This document shows positions 8,792-17,551 of a stretch of DNA of 44,064 nt, piece by piece. The position numbers and the translations under genes were made by a program. Below the pieces are notes generated by a model. The model was not told where the DNA came from. It worked only from the letters and a program-made list of their open reading frames with translations, and did no database searches. Origin of the DNA: Actinomycetota bacterium (GTDB lineage: Bacteria > Actinomycetota > JAHEXW01); the NCBI GenBank assembly GCA_025355855.1, contig JANXYU010000013.1:1-44064 (forward strand), read 5' to 3'. Position 1 is the first letter of the stretch; each line of letters opens with the position of its first letter.

Positions 8792-9742
8792 TTATCCGGT
8801 GCCCGCAGCGACAATACTGATGGCCAGCTCCAGGACGTCCCGTCCCTTGCGTCCCGAGACGATAGGCGTCTCCCGCGATTCCACGCATAAGATGAAGTGC
8901 TCGAGCTCTATCCAAAGCGGCTCGCCGCGATAACGCAGGAAAGGGCGCTCGGTGATGACCTCTTGGCGGTAAGCGACCTCGCCATCCATGACCATGTCCG
9001 CTTTGACATAATGGTTGATCAGGAGCTCTTGTTTCATATAGTCGACGGTAAGGTAGGCATCGTCTTGGGCGATATTCAACTCGCGCACCTTATTTTGGTG
9101 CACGCGGCTGGCAATCAAGCTGGCCGATGCGCCGTTCTCAAAAACCAGCGAGGCTTGCGCTAAATCCTCGGTCGGAGAATCGGGTTTGACGCTGACACAG
9201 GTGCTCTTGATTGATTTGACGGGTGACTTCACCAGGTCCATGACTATTTCTAAGTCGTGTACCATAAGATCAAGGACGATCCCGTTGCTGATGCGTTTGT
9301 CATAGGGGCTGAAACGCCGCGCTTCGATGTGGACCGGGTCCTTAACGATGTGCACCAACTCCATGATGGCTGGATTGAATCGTTCGACATGGCCGACCAT
9401 AAGAACTCGACCGGCGCGGTCGGCCGCCGCGATAAGCTCGTCCGCCTGGGCAACAGTCTCCGTGATCGGTTTTTCGACCAAGACGTCGACACCGGCTTCC
9501 AGCGCCTCCAGTGCGAGCGCGTAATGAGCCTCGGTCGACGCGGCGACGGTTACGGCGTCCACGTTTTTTAAGAGCTCACGATAATCTTCAAAGGCGCGCG
9601 TTTTGTATTGTTGGGCCAGCGCCGCGGCTCGTGCCGTGTCTAAATCAGCGACGCCGACTAGATCAGCGCCTTTCATCAGCGAATATATTCGGGTATGGTT
9701 GGCACCCATAACGCCCGATCCGATGACACCGACTTTAGCCAT
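8792..9742 (-). CDS. Gfo/Idh/MocA family nucleotide-sugar dehydrogenase
   Basis: NAD(P)-dependent oxidoreductase of 316 aa. The N-terminal Rossmann motif GSGVMGANH is at 8-16, the conserved EKPI (about 95-98) follows, then GHVERFNPA, and a C-terminal alpha/beta dimerisation domain. It resembles the group that oxidises C3 of UDP-GlcNAc or its uronate (GnnA/WlbA/WbpB). The adjacent aminotransferase overlaps by 8 nt, which is the expected GnnA-GnnB or WlbA-WlbC pairing giving a 3-amino sugar nucleotide. No UDP-GlcNAc 6-dehydrogenase is in the window, so the neutral UDP-GlcNAc3N route is the simpler reading. The ATG at 9742 has GGAGA upstream. Confidence 0.87.
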   Translation of the reverse strand: MAKVGVIGSGVMGANHTRIYSLMKGADLVGVADLDTARAAALAQQYKTRAFEDYRELLKNVDAVTVAASTEAHYALALEALEAGVDVLVEKPITETVAQADELIAAADRAGRVLMVGHVERFNPAIMELVHIVKDPVHIEARRFSPYDKRISNGIVLDLMVHDLEIVMDLVKSPVKSIKSTCVSVKPDSPTEDLAQASLVFENGASASLIASRVHQNKVRELNIAQDDAYLTVDYMKQELLINHYVKADMVMDGEVAYRQEVITERPFLRYRGEPLWIELEHFILCVESRETPIVSGRKGRDVLELAISIVAAGTG

Positions 9743-10838
9743 TGCTTATCTCCTTGATAGTTTCGACAATGTAGGCGTCGTCAGCCTCACCGACCTGCGG
9801 GTGCACCGGCAGACTTAATACCTCCGCCGCGGCCCGCTCGGTAGCCGGCAGTGCCGCATCGTACCCCAAGTCCTTATACAACTTTTGTAAGTGAATCGGA
9901 ACCGGATAATAGACGCCACTACCGATACCTCGTTGTGCGAGCTTCTCAACGAGCGCGTCGCGCGGCACCGCGAACTCCGCAGTCAGACGTATCGTATATT
10001 GGTGGAAAACATGAGTCCGCCCAGGACCGATGTCGGGCGTTACGAGGCCCTTAACGCTGCTGAGGCCGGCGGTAAGCCGGGCGGCGTTGGCGCTGCGGCG
10101 CGCGTTATAAGAGTCAAGTTTATCTAGCTGGCAGAGGCCGATAGCCGCGCCCAAATCGGTCATCCTGTAGTTGTAGCCGAGTGTGTCATGATAATAGCGG
10201 ACTTTCATGCCGTGAGCGCGCAGCAACCGAGCTGCCTCCGCGACTCCGGCGTCGTCTGTTGTAATCATGCCGCCCTCACCCGTTGTCATGTTCTTTGTCG
10301 GGTAGAAGGAGAAGCAGCCTGTGCCGAAGGAACCGGTTCTTTTGCCATAATAATCGGAACCGTGCGCCTGGCAAGCGTCTTCTACAACGGCCAAGCCGTA
10401 CTTCTCAGCCAAGGCAAGCAGGGGGCCCATGTCGCAAGGCTGCCCGAAAAGGTGCACCGGCAAGATAGCTTTCGTCTTGCTGGTGATGGCCGCTTCCACG
10501 AGGCCGGGATCGATATTGAAATCAGGGCCGATGTCGACGAAAACCGGCCGTGCGCCCGTGTACAAAACCGAATTACCGGAAGCGATAAAGGAAAATGAAG
10601 AAGTGATAACCTCGTCTCCCGGGCCGACGCCGTGAGCCAGCAATGCAGCATGGAGCGCGGCTGTACCGGAATTTACGGCAACGGCGTGTTTGGTGCCGAT
10701 ATAGCCCGCGAATCTCTCCTCGAGCGCGGCGACTTGCGGTCCTTGCGCTAGCCCGCCGGTCGACATTACGTTCATAACGGCTTCCCTCTCGGCCGGGCCG
10801 ATATCCGGATGCGCGATGGCTATAGATCTGTTACTCAT
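9735..10838 (-). CDS. DegT/DnrJ/EryC1/StrS family sugar aminotransferase
   Basis: PLP-dependent aminotransferase that transfers an amino group to a keto nucleotide-sugar. Visible features: NSGTAALHAALL near the N-terminus (PLP phosphate region), VVEDACQAHG (cofactor Asp) and YPTKNMTTGEGG, in which Lys182 is the Schiff-base lysine. The 367-aa length is typical. The frame opens at 10889, but the ATG at 10838 overlaps the upstream stop as ATGA and gives a normal N-terminus (MSNRSIAIAHPDI), so it is preferred. Paired with the Gfo/Idh dehydrogenase it probably installs a 3-amino group, and the beta-helix acyltransferase at 4598-5089 may then acetylate it. Confidence 0.92.
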   Translation of the reverse strand: MSNRSIAIAHPDIGPAEREAVMNVMSTGGLAQGPQVAALEERFAGYIGTKHAVAVNSGTAALHAALLAHGVGPGDEVITSSFSFIASGNSVLYTGARPVFVDIGPDFNIDPGLVEAAITSKTKAILPVHLFGQPCDMGPLLALAEKYGLAVVEDACQAHGSDYYGKRTGSFGTGCFSFYPTKNMTTGEGGMITTDDAGVAEAARLLRAHGMKVRYYHDTLGYNYRMTDLGAAIGLCQLDKLDSYNARRSANAARLTAGLSSVKGLVTPDIGPGRTHVFHQYTIRLTAEFAVPRDALVEKLAQRGIGSGVYYPVPIHLQKLYKDLGYDAALPATERAAAEVLSLPVHPQVGEADDAYIVETIKEISNG

Positions 10839-11560
10839 AAGGTCACATCCCTTCGCGCCTGGCCGCTCTTGAATATTTCGCGGTGGCAACGTCTTAATTC
10901 ACCGATAGTTCCGATTATCACCGACGGCTTTCCGCCCGAAGCTTTGCCCGCGATGCGCGGATAATGAGTCACCGGCACTTCGGCGATTATAAAACCGTTC
11001 TGCCTGGCCTTCGCAATCATTTCCAGATTAATGGCGACGCTGGCACTCGTTATGGTCATCGAATCGATCACGGGCCGCTTGAAGAGCTTGAACGCGGTAT
11101 TGATGTCCCGCACGTTGGCTCGGAAAAAACGTTGCCCGATGAAATTAAACGTCTTGGACTGGACCTTTCTGCCGATCGTATCGGCGCGGTTGCGGCGATA
11201 ACCGATGACAACGTCGGCTTGAGCGGCCGCTTCTAGCAGTTTTCCTAGCTCGCGGATATCGAACTGCCCGTCGCCGTCTGTATAAAACACGTATTCAAAT
11301 TTGGTCGCAGTGGCAAACCCCGTCCTGAGAGCGCCGCCGTACCCTAGATTCTTCGGGTGATGCACGACTCGCACTTTCTCGTACTCGGCCGCCAAAACAT
11401 CGGCCACCTCGCCGGTCCGGTCGGGACTGCCGTCTTCGATTATCACAATCTCATAGTCGGCGGTCGCGTTCTCCAGGTACTCAACGATTCGCGGAACCAG
11501 GACCGGCAAGTTCGCTTCGTCCAAATAAGCAGGACAGAAAAATGAAACGTTTGGTTTCAT
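10835..11560 (-). CDS. GT2 glycosyltransferase, polyprenyl-phosphate sugar synthase-like
   Basis: Soluble GT2 enzyme of 241 aa without membrane segments. IIEDGSPDRTGE (about 40-51), NLGYGGALRTG and the DGDGQFD metal site (about 94-100) are the dolichyl-phosphate mannose synthase-type motifs. Likely reaction: NDP-sugar plus polyprenyl phosphate gives polyprenyl-P-sugar on the cytoplasmic face, as donor for GT-C enzymes such as the 12458-14203 product. It is paralogous in type to the GT2 at 5092-6024 but lacks that protein's C-terminal helices. Its ATG (11560) overlaps the preceding stop as ATGA, and its own stop overlaps the aminotransferase start. Confidence 0.88.
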   Translation of the reverse strand: MKPNVSFFCPAYLDEANLPVLVPRIVEYLENATADYEIVIIEDGSPDRTGEVADVLAAEYEKVRVVHHPKNLGYGGALRTGFATATKFEYVFYTDGDGQFDIRELGKLLEAAAQADVVIGYRRNRADTIGRKVQSKTFNFIGQRFFRANVRDINTAFKLFKRPVIDSMTITSASVAINLEMIAKARQNGFIIAEVPVTHYPRIAGKASGGKPSVIIGTIGELRRCHREIFKSGQARRDVTL

Positions 11561-12420
11561 CGCGCCAACCGCCCGGCTGTCTCCATGACGGTTAGATAGT
11601 CTCGCAACGCGTCTTGCCAGGAGCGCATTGGCGCTAATCCAGCAAGCCGCATTTTGTAGTTGGCAATCATTTCCGACTCAGGCCGGGGCGCCGGCAGATC
11701 GAAGCAATCCGAGCTGACGCGCTTGACGAGTACGTCCGATAGGCCGAGATTTGACACGATCTCCTCGACTATCTCGTAACGGGTGGCCGCGCCCTCGTTG
11801 ACGACGTGCCAAAGCCCAAGATAATCCAGGTCGATGAGCTCTTTGATCCGGCGTAGAAGATCTGGCGCATATGTCAGACAGCCCCACTTGTCGTCCACCG
11901 CCAATAGTTCGCGCGATTCCTCCAGCTGGTCCAGGATATTACCGACAAATTTGTGATCGCCTGTGCCGCCACCGACCACCCAGCCGGTGCGAACAATCAG
12001 ATGATCTCCGGCCAATTGCCCAACCAAATTCTCGCCTTCGTATTTAGATTTAGCGTACACGCTAGCCGGGGCGGGCGTGTCGAATTCCGTTTTCTCCTGC
12101 CCTTTATCTCCGTTAAAGACCGCGCCCGTACTCATATAGATCATTTTGGCGTTGACCTCGCGGGCCGCCAGCACAACGTTAAGGGTTCCAATGGTGTTGA
12201 TACGAAAGGCATGATCGGGGTCGAGCTCACATTTATCCACGTTCGTCTCGGCTGCGAGATGAATCACGGTATCAGGTCGAACTTTAGTTATCAGCGACCG
12301 CACTGCTTCCCGGTCGGTGATGTCTAAAACGTCCGAGTCCGTCAAGTAGAGCCCGGCGGGATCAAACACGTCCGCCAGATAGCCGCCGACCATTCCCTTA
12401 GCACCTGTTACGAAAATCAA
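11557..12420 (-). CDS. dTDP-4-dehydrorhamnose reductase-like SDR (second copy)
   Basis: RmlD-superfamily reductase, 287 aa from TTG 12420. N-terminal MIFVTGAKGMVGG is the nucleotide-binding loop, STGAVFNG is the counterpart of the RmlD STDYVFDG segment, and YAKSK holds the catalytic Tyr/Lys. The C-terminus (APRPESE, GLAPMRSW) matches the other RmlD in this cluster. The frame is open to 12552 but would then overlap the upstream gene by about 95 nt. The TTG at 12420 has GGGGTG just upstream and yields the family N-terminus. Since 19607-20452 is the better RmlD, this copy may act on another 4-keto deoxysugar, or may be redundant. Confidence 0.85.
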   Translation of the reverse strand: MIFVTGAKGMVGGYLADVFDPAGLYLTDSDVLDITDREAVRSLITKVRPDTVIHLAAETNVDKCELDPDHAFRINTIGTLNVVLAAREVNAKMIYMSTGAVFNGDKGQEKTEFDTPAPASVYAKSKYEGENLVGQLAGDHLIVRTGWVVGGGTGDHKFVGNILDQLEESRELLAVDDKWGCLTYAPDLLRRIKELIDLDYLGLWHVVNEGAATRYEIVEEIVSNLGLSDVLVKRVSSDCFDLPAPRPESEMIANYKMRLAGLAPMRSWQDALRDYLTVMETAGRLAR

Positions 12421-12457
12421 ATAATCACCCCATAAGATTATATAGTAACCCGGATGA

Positions 12458-14203
12458 TCACGGCTGGACGCGCTGGCCCGGCCGGCTCGTGTATTCATAG
12501 ATAGAATATTCTTCTCGCACGACGGCAAGGCGATAAAACCCGCCGCTCGCAAGCCTTGTTATTGGATCGTTGTCTGGATAACTAACTTTGTGCAGGAAGG
12601 TGTAGATTATAATGTTCAGCCGCACGATATAGTCGGGGTAGCGTGACCGAGACTCGTAGTACTGAACGGTGGCGCGCCGGTCGGTTCGTTTGTAGAGTTC
12701 GGCAGGCGGCATCCAGGACCAGTCGGTATAGGGACGCGCTTTTGTCAAGAGGTAGCCGGCGGGGAAAGCGTCGTAAAACATGATCGTTTTGCCGGGATGA
12801 ACCGTCTCTGTCAGGTCTTTCTCCAAGTTCTCCATATATATGCGTTTGGCGACCGAGGTGTAGATCCCCGCGTAACCGCCGGATGTCACGCGGGCGGGCA
12901 GATCAGCGAGGCTATTGTCGCCATAAGCGCGCGGCGCGAACTGAGCCCACAATAAAGCCACCAACGGTATGATCAGCGCGAAGGCGCCCAGTTTCCAAGC
13001 TTGCCTGTCCCCGGGCCCGCGCAGTTCCCTGATAGCCAGCCATAACAAGACCAAGGTCGCGACGGCGCCGGGGAAGAATCCAATACCGGCCGCCCAGTAA
13101 CGGTTGCTGCTGGTCAGGCCAGTCGCGAACCCAGCAAAAAGAGCCGGCGTCCAAACGAACCAGAACACTAGCCCGGCGAACCGGTCAGACCGCGCCAGCC
13201 AATAGACAAAGGGGCCGAGAAGGCAAAGGTAAGTGATTAGCCCGATGGAATAAAGATACATCGGGTAACCCACATAGGACAGTGCCGCGAATGGCAGTAA
13301 AGCGATAACGAGGCTGACCGCCTTAGGATTGACCCGTTTACCCAAGAGGCAGACCAAGATGAGTACGATCACTATCCTTTTCCCGGAATAGTACAACCAC
13401 CAGGCTTTCAGAATTGCTGTTAGTTTGGCTAGTCCGCCGCCGTAGACGCCGATCAAACTAGTCGCTTTGTAGGAAGCCGCGATGTTGGCCGGCCCCGCGA
13501 CGAGCAGAGCGACCATGGCGACAACCGCCACCGCTAGGCCGCCCGCCAGGTACCGCGCCGCCCAGCCCGTCTTCCGTGAGGACACCAACAGAGCGATCAG
13601 AAAAACCGCGACCGCGACTGCTAGCGTCGGATACGCGACCACGGCTAGCCCATGCAGGACGCCGGCCGCCGGCAGCCATTTCTTGTTGCCGCTTGCCATC
13701 AGACCGATTGCGCTAAAAAGTCCGGCCGTCAAGAACCCATAACCAAGTGTGTTATAGCTCAAAGCCGGAATGTTGAAGTAAATGAACGCGACGCATGGCA
13801 AAGCGGCCAGCAGAGCCGCCGCCCATCCCAAGCTGCGTCGCGTCGCCAACCAGACGACGGTGCCGACCGACGCCATGAACACCAGCCAGACAAAACGCAA
13901 ATACAGGATCAGGCCTGTTGTTCCTCCCGTGATGAGGTAGAAAAGCTTTACCCAAGGGTAGACAAAGACGGTCGATATCTGCTGGAAGAAAAGCTCGTCA
14001 ACAAACGGGCGCGCTCCCAACGCGTACCTGTATGGTATCGCGGCATAGAGCGCCTCGTCGTTGAAATCGACGCCATAGAACAGCCGCAGGGCCGTCAAAA
14101 TGACCGTGGTTATGCCTACCGTGATTGCCAGGCCGGCCAATATTCGGCCGGCTTTTTGAAAATCGGGCGCCGTCGCCGCCCCGGCTGCCGGGCGCGCGCT
14201 CAC
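12458..14203 (-). CDS. GT-C-like polytopic membrane glycosyltransferase
   Basis: A 581-aa membrane protein with about ten to twelve hydrophobic helices. After the first helix the external loop carries FNDEALYA (Asp49-Glu50), the acidic pair in the position expected for GT-C enzymes of the ArnT/PMT (GT39/GT83) type that use polyprenyl-phosphate sugars. The last 150 or so residues form an extracytoplasmic domain. Predicted role: transfer of a lipid-linked sugar to the glycan or to a protein outside the membrane. The donor may come from the GT2 encoded two genes downstream. Start is a GTG overlapping the preceding stop (GTGA). Family assignment rests on topology and one motif. Confidence 0.78.
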   Translation of the reverse strand: MSARPAAGAATAPDFQKAGRILAGLAITVGITTVILTALRLFYGVDFNDEALYAAIPYRYALGARPFVDELFFQQISTVFVYPWVKLFYLITGGTTGLILYLRFVWLVFMASVGTVVWLATRRSLGWAAALLAALPCVAFIYFNIPALSYNTLGYGFLTAGLFSAIGLMASGNKKWLPAAGVLHGLAVVAYPTLAVAVAVFLIALLVSSRKTGWAARYLAGGLAVAVVAMVALLVAGPANIAASYKATSLIGVYGGGLAKLTAILKAWWLYYSGKRIVIVLILVCLLGKRVNPKAVSLVIALLPFAALSYVGYPMYLYSIGLITYLCLLGPFVYWLARSDRFAGLVFWFVWTPALFAGFATGLTSSNRYWAAGIGFFPGAVATLVLLWLAIRELRGPGDRQAWKLGAFALIIPLVALLWAQFAPRAYGDNSLADLPARVTSGGYAGIYTSVAKRIYMENLEKDLTETVHPGKTIMFYDAFPAGYLLTKARPYTDWSWMPPAELYKRTDRRATVQYYESRSRYPDYIVRLNIIIYTFLHKVSYPDNDPITRLASGGFYRLAVVREEYSIYEYTSRPGQRVQP

Positions 14204-15231
14204 GAGGCGCCCCGGATCGGTAGACCAAGCTTGCGCCGGATAGCGAGCGACCAGTGGTACGGCTTAAACCAGCTCTCAATGGCGGACCGAGGTGCGACCC
14301 GCGTCGCTTGGATAACCCGCCGCTTCCGTAAGGTCAACGGTAATAATCGAATAATGTCGCTACAGGCAAGAAGAAGTGCGACCGGCGCGGTGAACAGAAT
14401 ATCGATATTGAGATAGAGGTCCATAAGCCAAATCACCGGGATGTGTAAGAAGTAAGACAAAGCCCCATCATTTTTCAGTATCAGGAGATGACGGTTCTTG
14501 TAGTAGTGACGCTGGATCAGGCGCGATTTGCCCGAGCCGGTGGCGCCGCGGTAGTGGTAGGCGACGGCCGCCGGCGTGTAGGCGCAGCGCCAGCCGCGCA
14601 GCTGAGCACGCCAATCGATATCGACATCCTCCAACATGATGAAGAACGACTCGTCGTAGTATTGACCCTGCCAGGCGATGTCGTCTAGCATCGTTTTCTT
14701 ATACAGCGGTATGGCGCCACAAGTACCAAAGACAAAGTCCGGCTTGTCGAATTGACCGGTGTCCGGCGCGTCTTCGCCCCGGTTGATGACATAGCGGTTC
14801 TTAAAGATAACATGTCCGGTGGAATCGATGACGTTCGTTTTTCCTGCGTCACCAAGGCGCAATAACTTGCCCGAAACCGAGCCTACCTTGTCGCCTTGGT
14901 CCGCGGCCACGGCCATTTGACTGATGAAACGGGGTTCCATGACTACGTCAAAGTTCAGAGGCATGATGTATTCGCCGGCGGCGGCGGCCATACCGATATT
15001 CATCCCGCGGGCGAACCCTTCATTATCCTCGTTTTTGATTAACTTGAACGCGGCAAACCGAGGTTCTTCCAGAATGCCCAGGGAACCGTCGGTAGACGCG
15101 TTATCAACGATGATGACCTCAATCAGAGGATAATCCTGGGCCAAAACCGAATCCAAACAACTAGCCAGGAATGCTCGGCCATTGTAGTTGAGCAGCACGA
15201 TAGATACCAGCGGGGCACGGCCGGCCTTCAT
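14200..15231 (-). CDS. GT2 glycosyltransferase, rhamnosyltransferase-like
   Basis: GT2 family enzyme of 343 aa. SIVLLNYNG at the N-terminus, VDNASTDGS (nucleotide-binding Asp), NEGFARGMN, and the late EDVDIDWR catalytic-base region followed by a C-terminal amphipathic or hydrophobic region. This motif set is typical of WbbL/RfbF-like rhamnosyltransferases that work on lipid-linked glycans at the inner membrane face. The frame is open to 15309, but the ATG at 15231 forms an ATGA overlap with the upstream stop and starts MKAGRAPLVSIVL, so it is preferred. It is paralogous to the next upstream gene, so the two probably add successive sugars. Confidence 0.9.
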   Translation of the reverse strand: MKAGRAPLVSIVLLNYNGRAFLASCLDSVLAQDYPLIEVIIVDNASTDGSLGILEEPRFAAFKLIKNEDNEGFARGMNIGMAAAAGEYIMPLNFDVVMEPRFISQMAVAADQGDKVGSVSGKLLRLGDAGKTNVIDSTGHVIFKNRYVINRGEDAPDTGQFDKPDFVFGTCGAIPLYKKTMLDDIAWQGQYYDESFFIMLEDVDIDWRAQLRGWRCAYTPAAVAYHYRGATGSGKSRLIQRHYYKNRHLLILKNDGALSYFLHIPVIWLMDLYLNIDILFTAPVALLLACSDIIRLLPLTLRKRRVIQATRVAPRSAIESWFKPYHWSLAIRRKLGLPIRGAS

Positions 15232-16433
15232 GGCGTCTCGACTCGCTCGATGAAGTCCATTATTGCCGCAGGCTCGCCCGCCAATAATTCCCGTAGTCTG
15301 GTGCGCCAAGCGCCGGCTTCCTCGGGCCTCTCGGTTCGCGCCAATTCTTCCAAGCCCGTTACGATATTTAGGTAACGGGCAGTGCCGTCGACAGCGTATT
15401 TACGCCCATACATGACGATCAACGTCGTCAAGTCATAGATAGGGGCGTAGTGTTCCGGGTCGAAACGCGGCTGCTCACCGTCGGCTAAGCTGATGATTTG
15501 GGTGTCGGACACCCGGCGAGCCCGTTGGACGCGGCTGCGGCGGGTTAACAAGACTTGCGGGACATAGAAGAAAGAAGTGACAGCCAACTTCAAGCTTGTG
15601 CGCCGGTATGGGCCTGTGATTGTGTTTCGGGCGTAGGCGATAACCCGGCGAACGACGACTCTGAGCGCCCGGCGTAGCTCGAAATTGCGGGCGCAGCTCT
15701 TAACTAGATTGCGCTCAATCAAATAGTATTTGCGGCGGTAGGCGAATTTCTTAGTTGACGCCGAATGTTCGTGGATAACAACGGCCTGGGGCGCCGTCAG
15801 GAATCGATAGCCCATCACGTTGGCCCGCCAGCACCAGTCAACATCTTCGTAGTACATAAAGTAAGAAGCGTCCATCAAGCCGATTGCGGCCGCGTCAAAG
15901 GCCGCGCGGCGCAGCAGACCGGCGCCAAAACAGGCGCCAAAAACAGGCTCGCTCTTATCATATTGCCCGATGTCCAGCTGGCCGATACCCATGTTGAAGG
16001 CGCAGCCGCCCCCGTTGATCAGATTTCCTACGCTATCGAAAACGTCGAGATTCTGGGCCAGCATCATCTTAGGCGCGACCCCGACGACATCCTCTCCAGC
16101 TGCGTCCAGTACCGCGGTCATCTGTGCCACGGCGTCAGGTTTCGGATAAGCGTCGTTGTTCAACAACAGAATGTACTCCCCCGTCGCGGCCTCGATGGCG
16201 CGATTATTACCGCCGGCGAAACCGTAGTTTTTGCCGAATTCCAGAACGCGTACGTTTGGGTATTTAGCGGCGACGGCCGTCACCGAATCGTTGGACGAAC
16301 CGTTGTCCGCAAGAATGATCTCCAGGTTTTCATACGTCTGCGCGGCAAGAGACGCTAAACACTTGTCGAGCATCTCGACAGGCGCGTTGTAGTTCAGGAC
16401 TATGACGCTGACCTTGTATTCGGCGGCCGTCAC
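15228..16433 (-). CDS. GT2 glycosyltransferase, rhamnosyltransferase-like, with C-terminal extension
   Basis: GT2 family, 401 aa. VIVLNYNAP, LADNGSSNDS, FGKNYGFAGGNN, LLNNDAYP (DxD-like region) and YYEDVDWCWR are the same landmarks as in the following gene, with which it overlaps by 4 nt (GTGA at its own start, ATGA at its end). After the catalytic domain (about 1-240) there is a basic, partly amphipathic region and a roughly 80-residue C-terminal tail not present in the paralogue. Likely a rhamnosyl- or other 6-deoxyhexosyl-transferase in assembly of the exported glycan. Acceptor and linkage are unknown. Confidence 0.89.
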   Translation of the reverse strand: MTAAEYKVSVIVLNYNAPVEMLDKCLASLAAQTYENLEIILADNGSSNDSVTAVAAKYPNVRVLEFGKNYGFAGGNNRAIEAATGEYILLLNNDAYPKPDAVAQMTAVLDAAGEDVVGVAPKMMLAQNLDVFDSVGNLINGGGCAFNMGIGQLDIGQYDKSEPVFGACFGAGLLRRAAFDAAAIGLMDASYFMYYEDVDWCWRANVMGYRFLTAPQAVVIHEHSASTKKFAYRRKYYLIERNLVKSCARNFELRRALRVVVRRVIAYARNTITGPYRRTSLKLAVTSFFYVPQVLLTRRSRVQRARRVSDTQIISLADGEQPRFDPEHYAPIYDLTTLIVMYGRKYAVDGTARYLNIVTGLEELARTERPEEAGAWRTRLRELLAGEPAAIMDFIERVETP

Positions 16434-17551
16434 GAGAGCACCTCTGCGACCATCTGGTCGTATTCGGCCACAGTTTTCTCCCAGCGAAAACGCCCGGCGA
16501 AATCAGCTGCTGACGCTCCCATCGCGACGCGCCGGGGCGAGTCGTCAATAAGCTTGATGATATTGCCTTTCAATTCTTCAACTGTATCCGCCAGCAAGGC
16601 AGTCTCACCGTCGCTGACGACCTCCGGATGCGCCCCGATATTCAAGGCCACACCGGGTTTTCCGAAAAAGGCCGCTTCCACCAGCGGCAGATCAAAACCT
16701 TCCCAGCGAGAAGCGGTCACATAGATATCGGTGGCCGCGTGAATGACCGGCATCATTTGTACCGGCGCTTTCACGAATGGGATTATCCCCGCCTCGGCAA
16801 TGCGGCGAGCATCTGACGCGTCGCCATAACCGACCATAATCGTTTTAACCCCCGGGTTGAATCGAGTAATTTCGGAGAATATTGCCATCAGGTCGCGCGT
16901 TCCCTTATAAGGTTGTCCCGCCGGATTAAGCCGCCCGATATATGACAACAACAAGTCGTTGGGCCCGATGCAGAGGCTGCGGCGCCAGACGGCGGCCTCA
17001 GTTACCGGGCGCTTCCTCGCGTCCCAATCTTGTAGGTAATGGTCGGCTCCGATGTAGATGACCTGAGCCTTATCTTGCAGTGCGGCCGGCAATAAAGACT
17101 TAACGTAGGCCGAGATCGTAACGATCCGGGCGGCGCGCGGAAAGTATCGATGCTGCTGCGACCATTTCATGTAGACGAAATTAAGTTTCGCTTCCAAGGC
17201 GAACCCCTCGGTCGAACAGATGCCGTAATCGATGGCCACCGCCGCCGCGCGCAAATGCGGCAAGAGCGAGAAGAACGGAAACGTCGACACAAGCCAAACG
17301 TCAATGTCCTCGTTGTTCAACATTTTGAGCCAGCGGCGCGCGCTCCGCTCGTACAGCGGGAACAGATTGAAAGCCAATGTCGGGATCGGGCGAACCGCGT
17401 AGGTTTTGTTCTCATAAGTCCCGTCGGTCAGGCTGGCATAAACCGTGACCTTGTGCCCTTTGGCCACAAGGCCCTCCGCCAAACGGTCAATCACTAGATC
17501 GACGCCGAACCCGAGCAACATCCGCTCGGTTAGAAAACCAATATTAGCCAT
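16430..17551 (-). CDS. GT4 family glycosyltransferase
   Basis: GT-B fold retaining glycosyltransferase of 373 aa. The N-terminal domain begins MANIGFLTERMLLGFGVD with a Gly-rich turn. The C-terminal domain contains SYIGRLNPAGQPYKGTRDL (start of the donor-binding domain) and SRWEGFDLPLVEAAFFGKPG, the EX7E motif of family 4 (Glu in EGFDLPLVEA). Predicted to add a hexose or deoxyhexose to the growing lipid-linked glycan at the cytoplasmic face. It overlaps the Wzt gene by 8 nt and its stop overlaps the next glycosyltransferase's GTG start. Confidence 0.9.
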   Translation of the reverse strand: MANIGFLTERMLLGFGVDLVIDRLAEGLVAKGHKVTVYASLTDGTYENKTYAVRPIPTLAFNLFPLYERSARRWLKMLNNEDIDVWLVSTFPFFSLLPHLRAAAVAIDYGICSTEGFALEAKLNFVYMKWSQQHRYFPRAARIVTISAYVKSLLPAALQDKAQVIYIGADHYLQDWDARKRPVTEAAVWRRSLCIGPNDLLLSYIGRLNPAGQPYKGTRDLMAIFSEITRFNPGVKTIMVGYGDASDARRIAEAGIIPFVKAPVQMMPVIHAATDIYVTASRWEGFDLPLVEAAFFGKPGVALNIGAHPEVVSDGETALLADTVEELKGNIIKLIDDSPRRVAMGASAADFAGRFRWEKTVAEYDQMVAEVLS

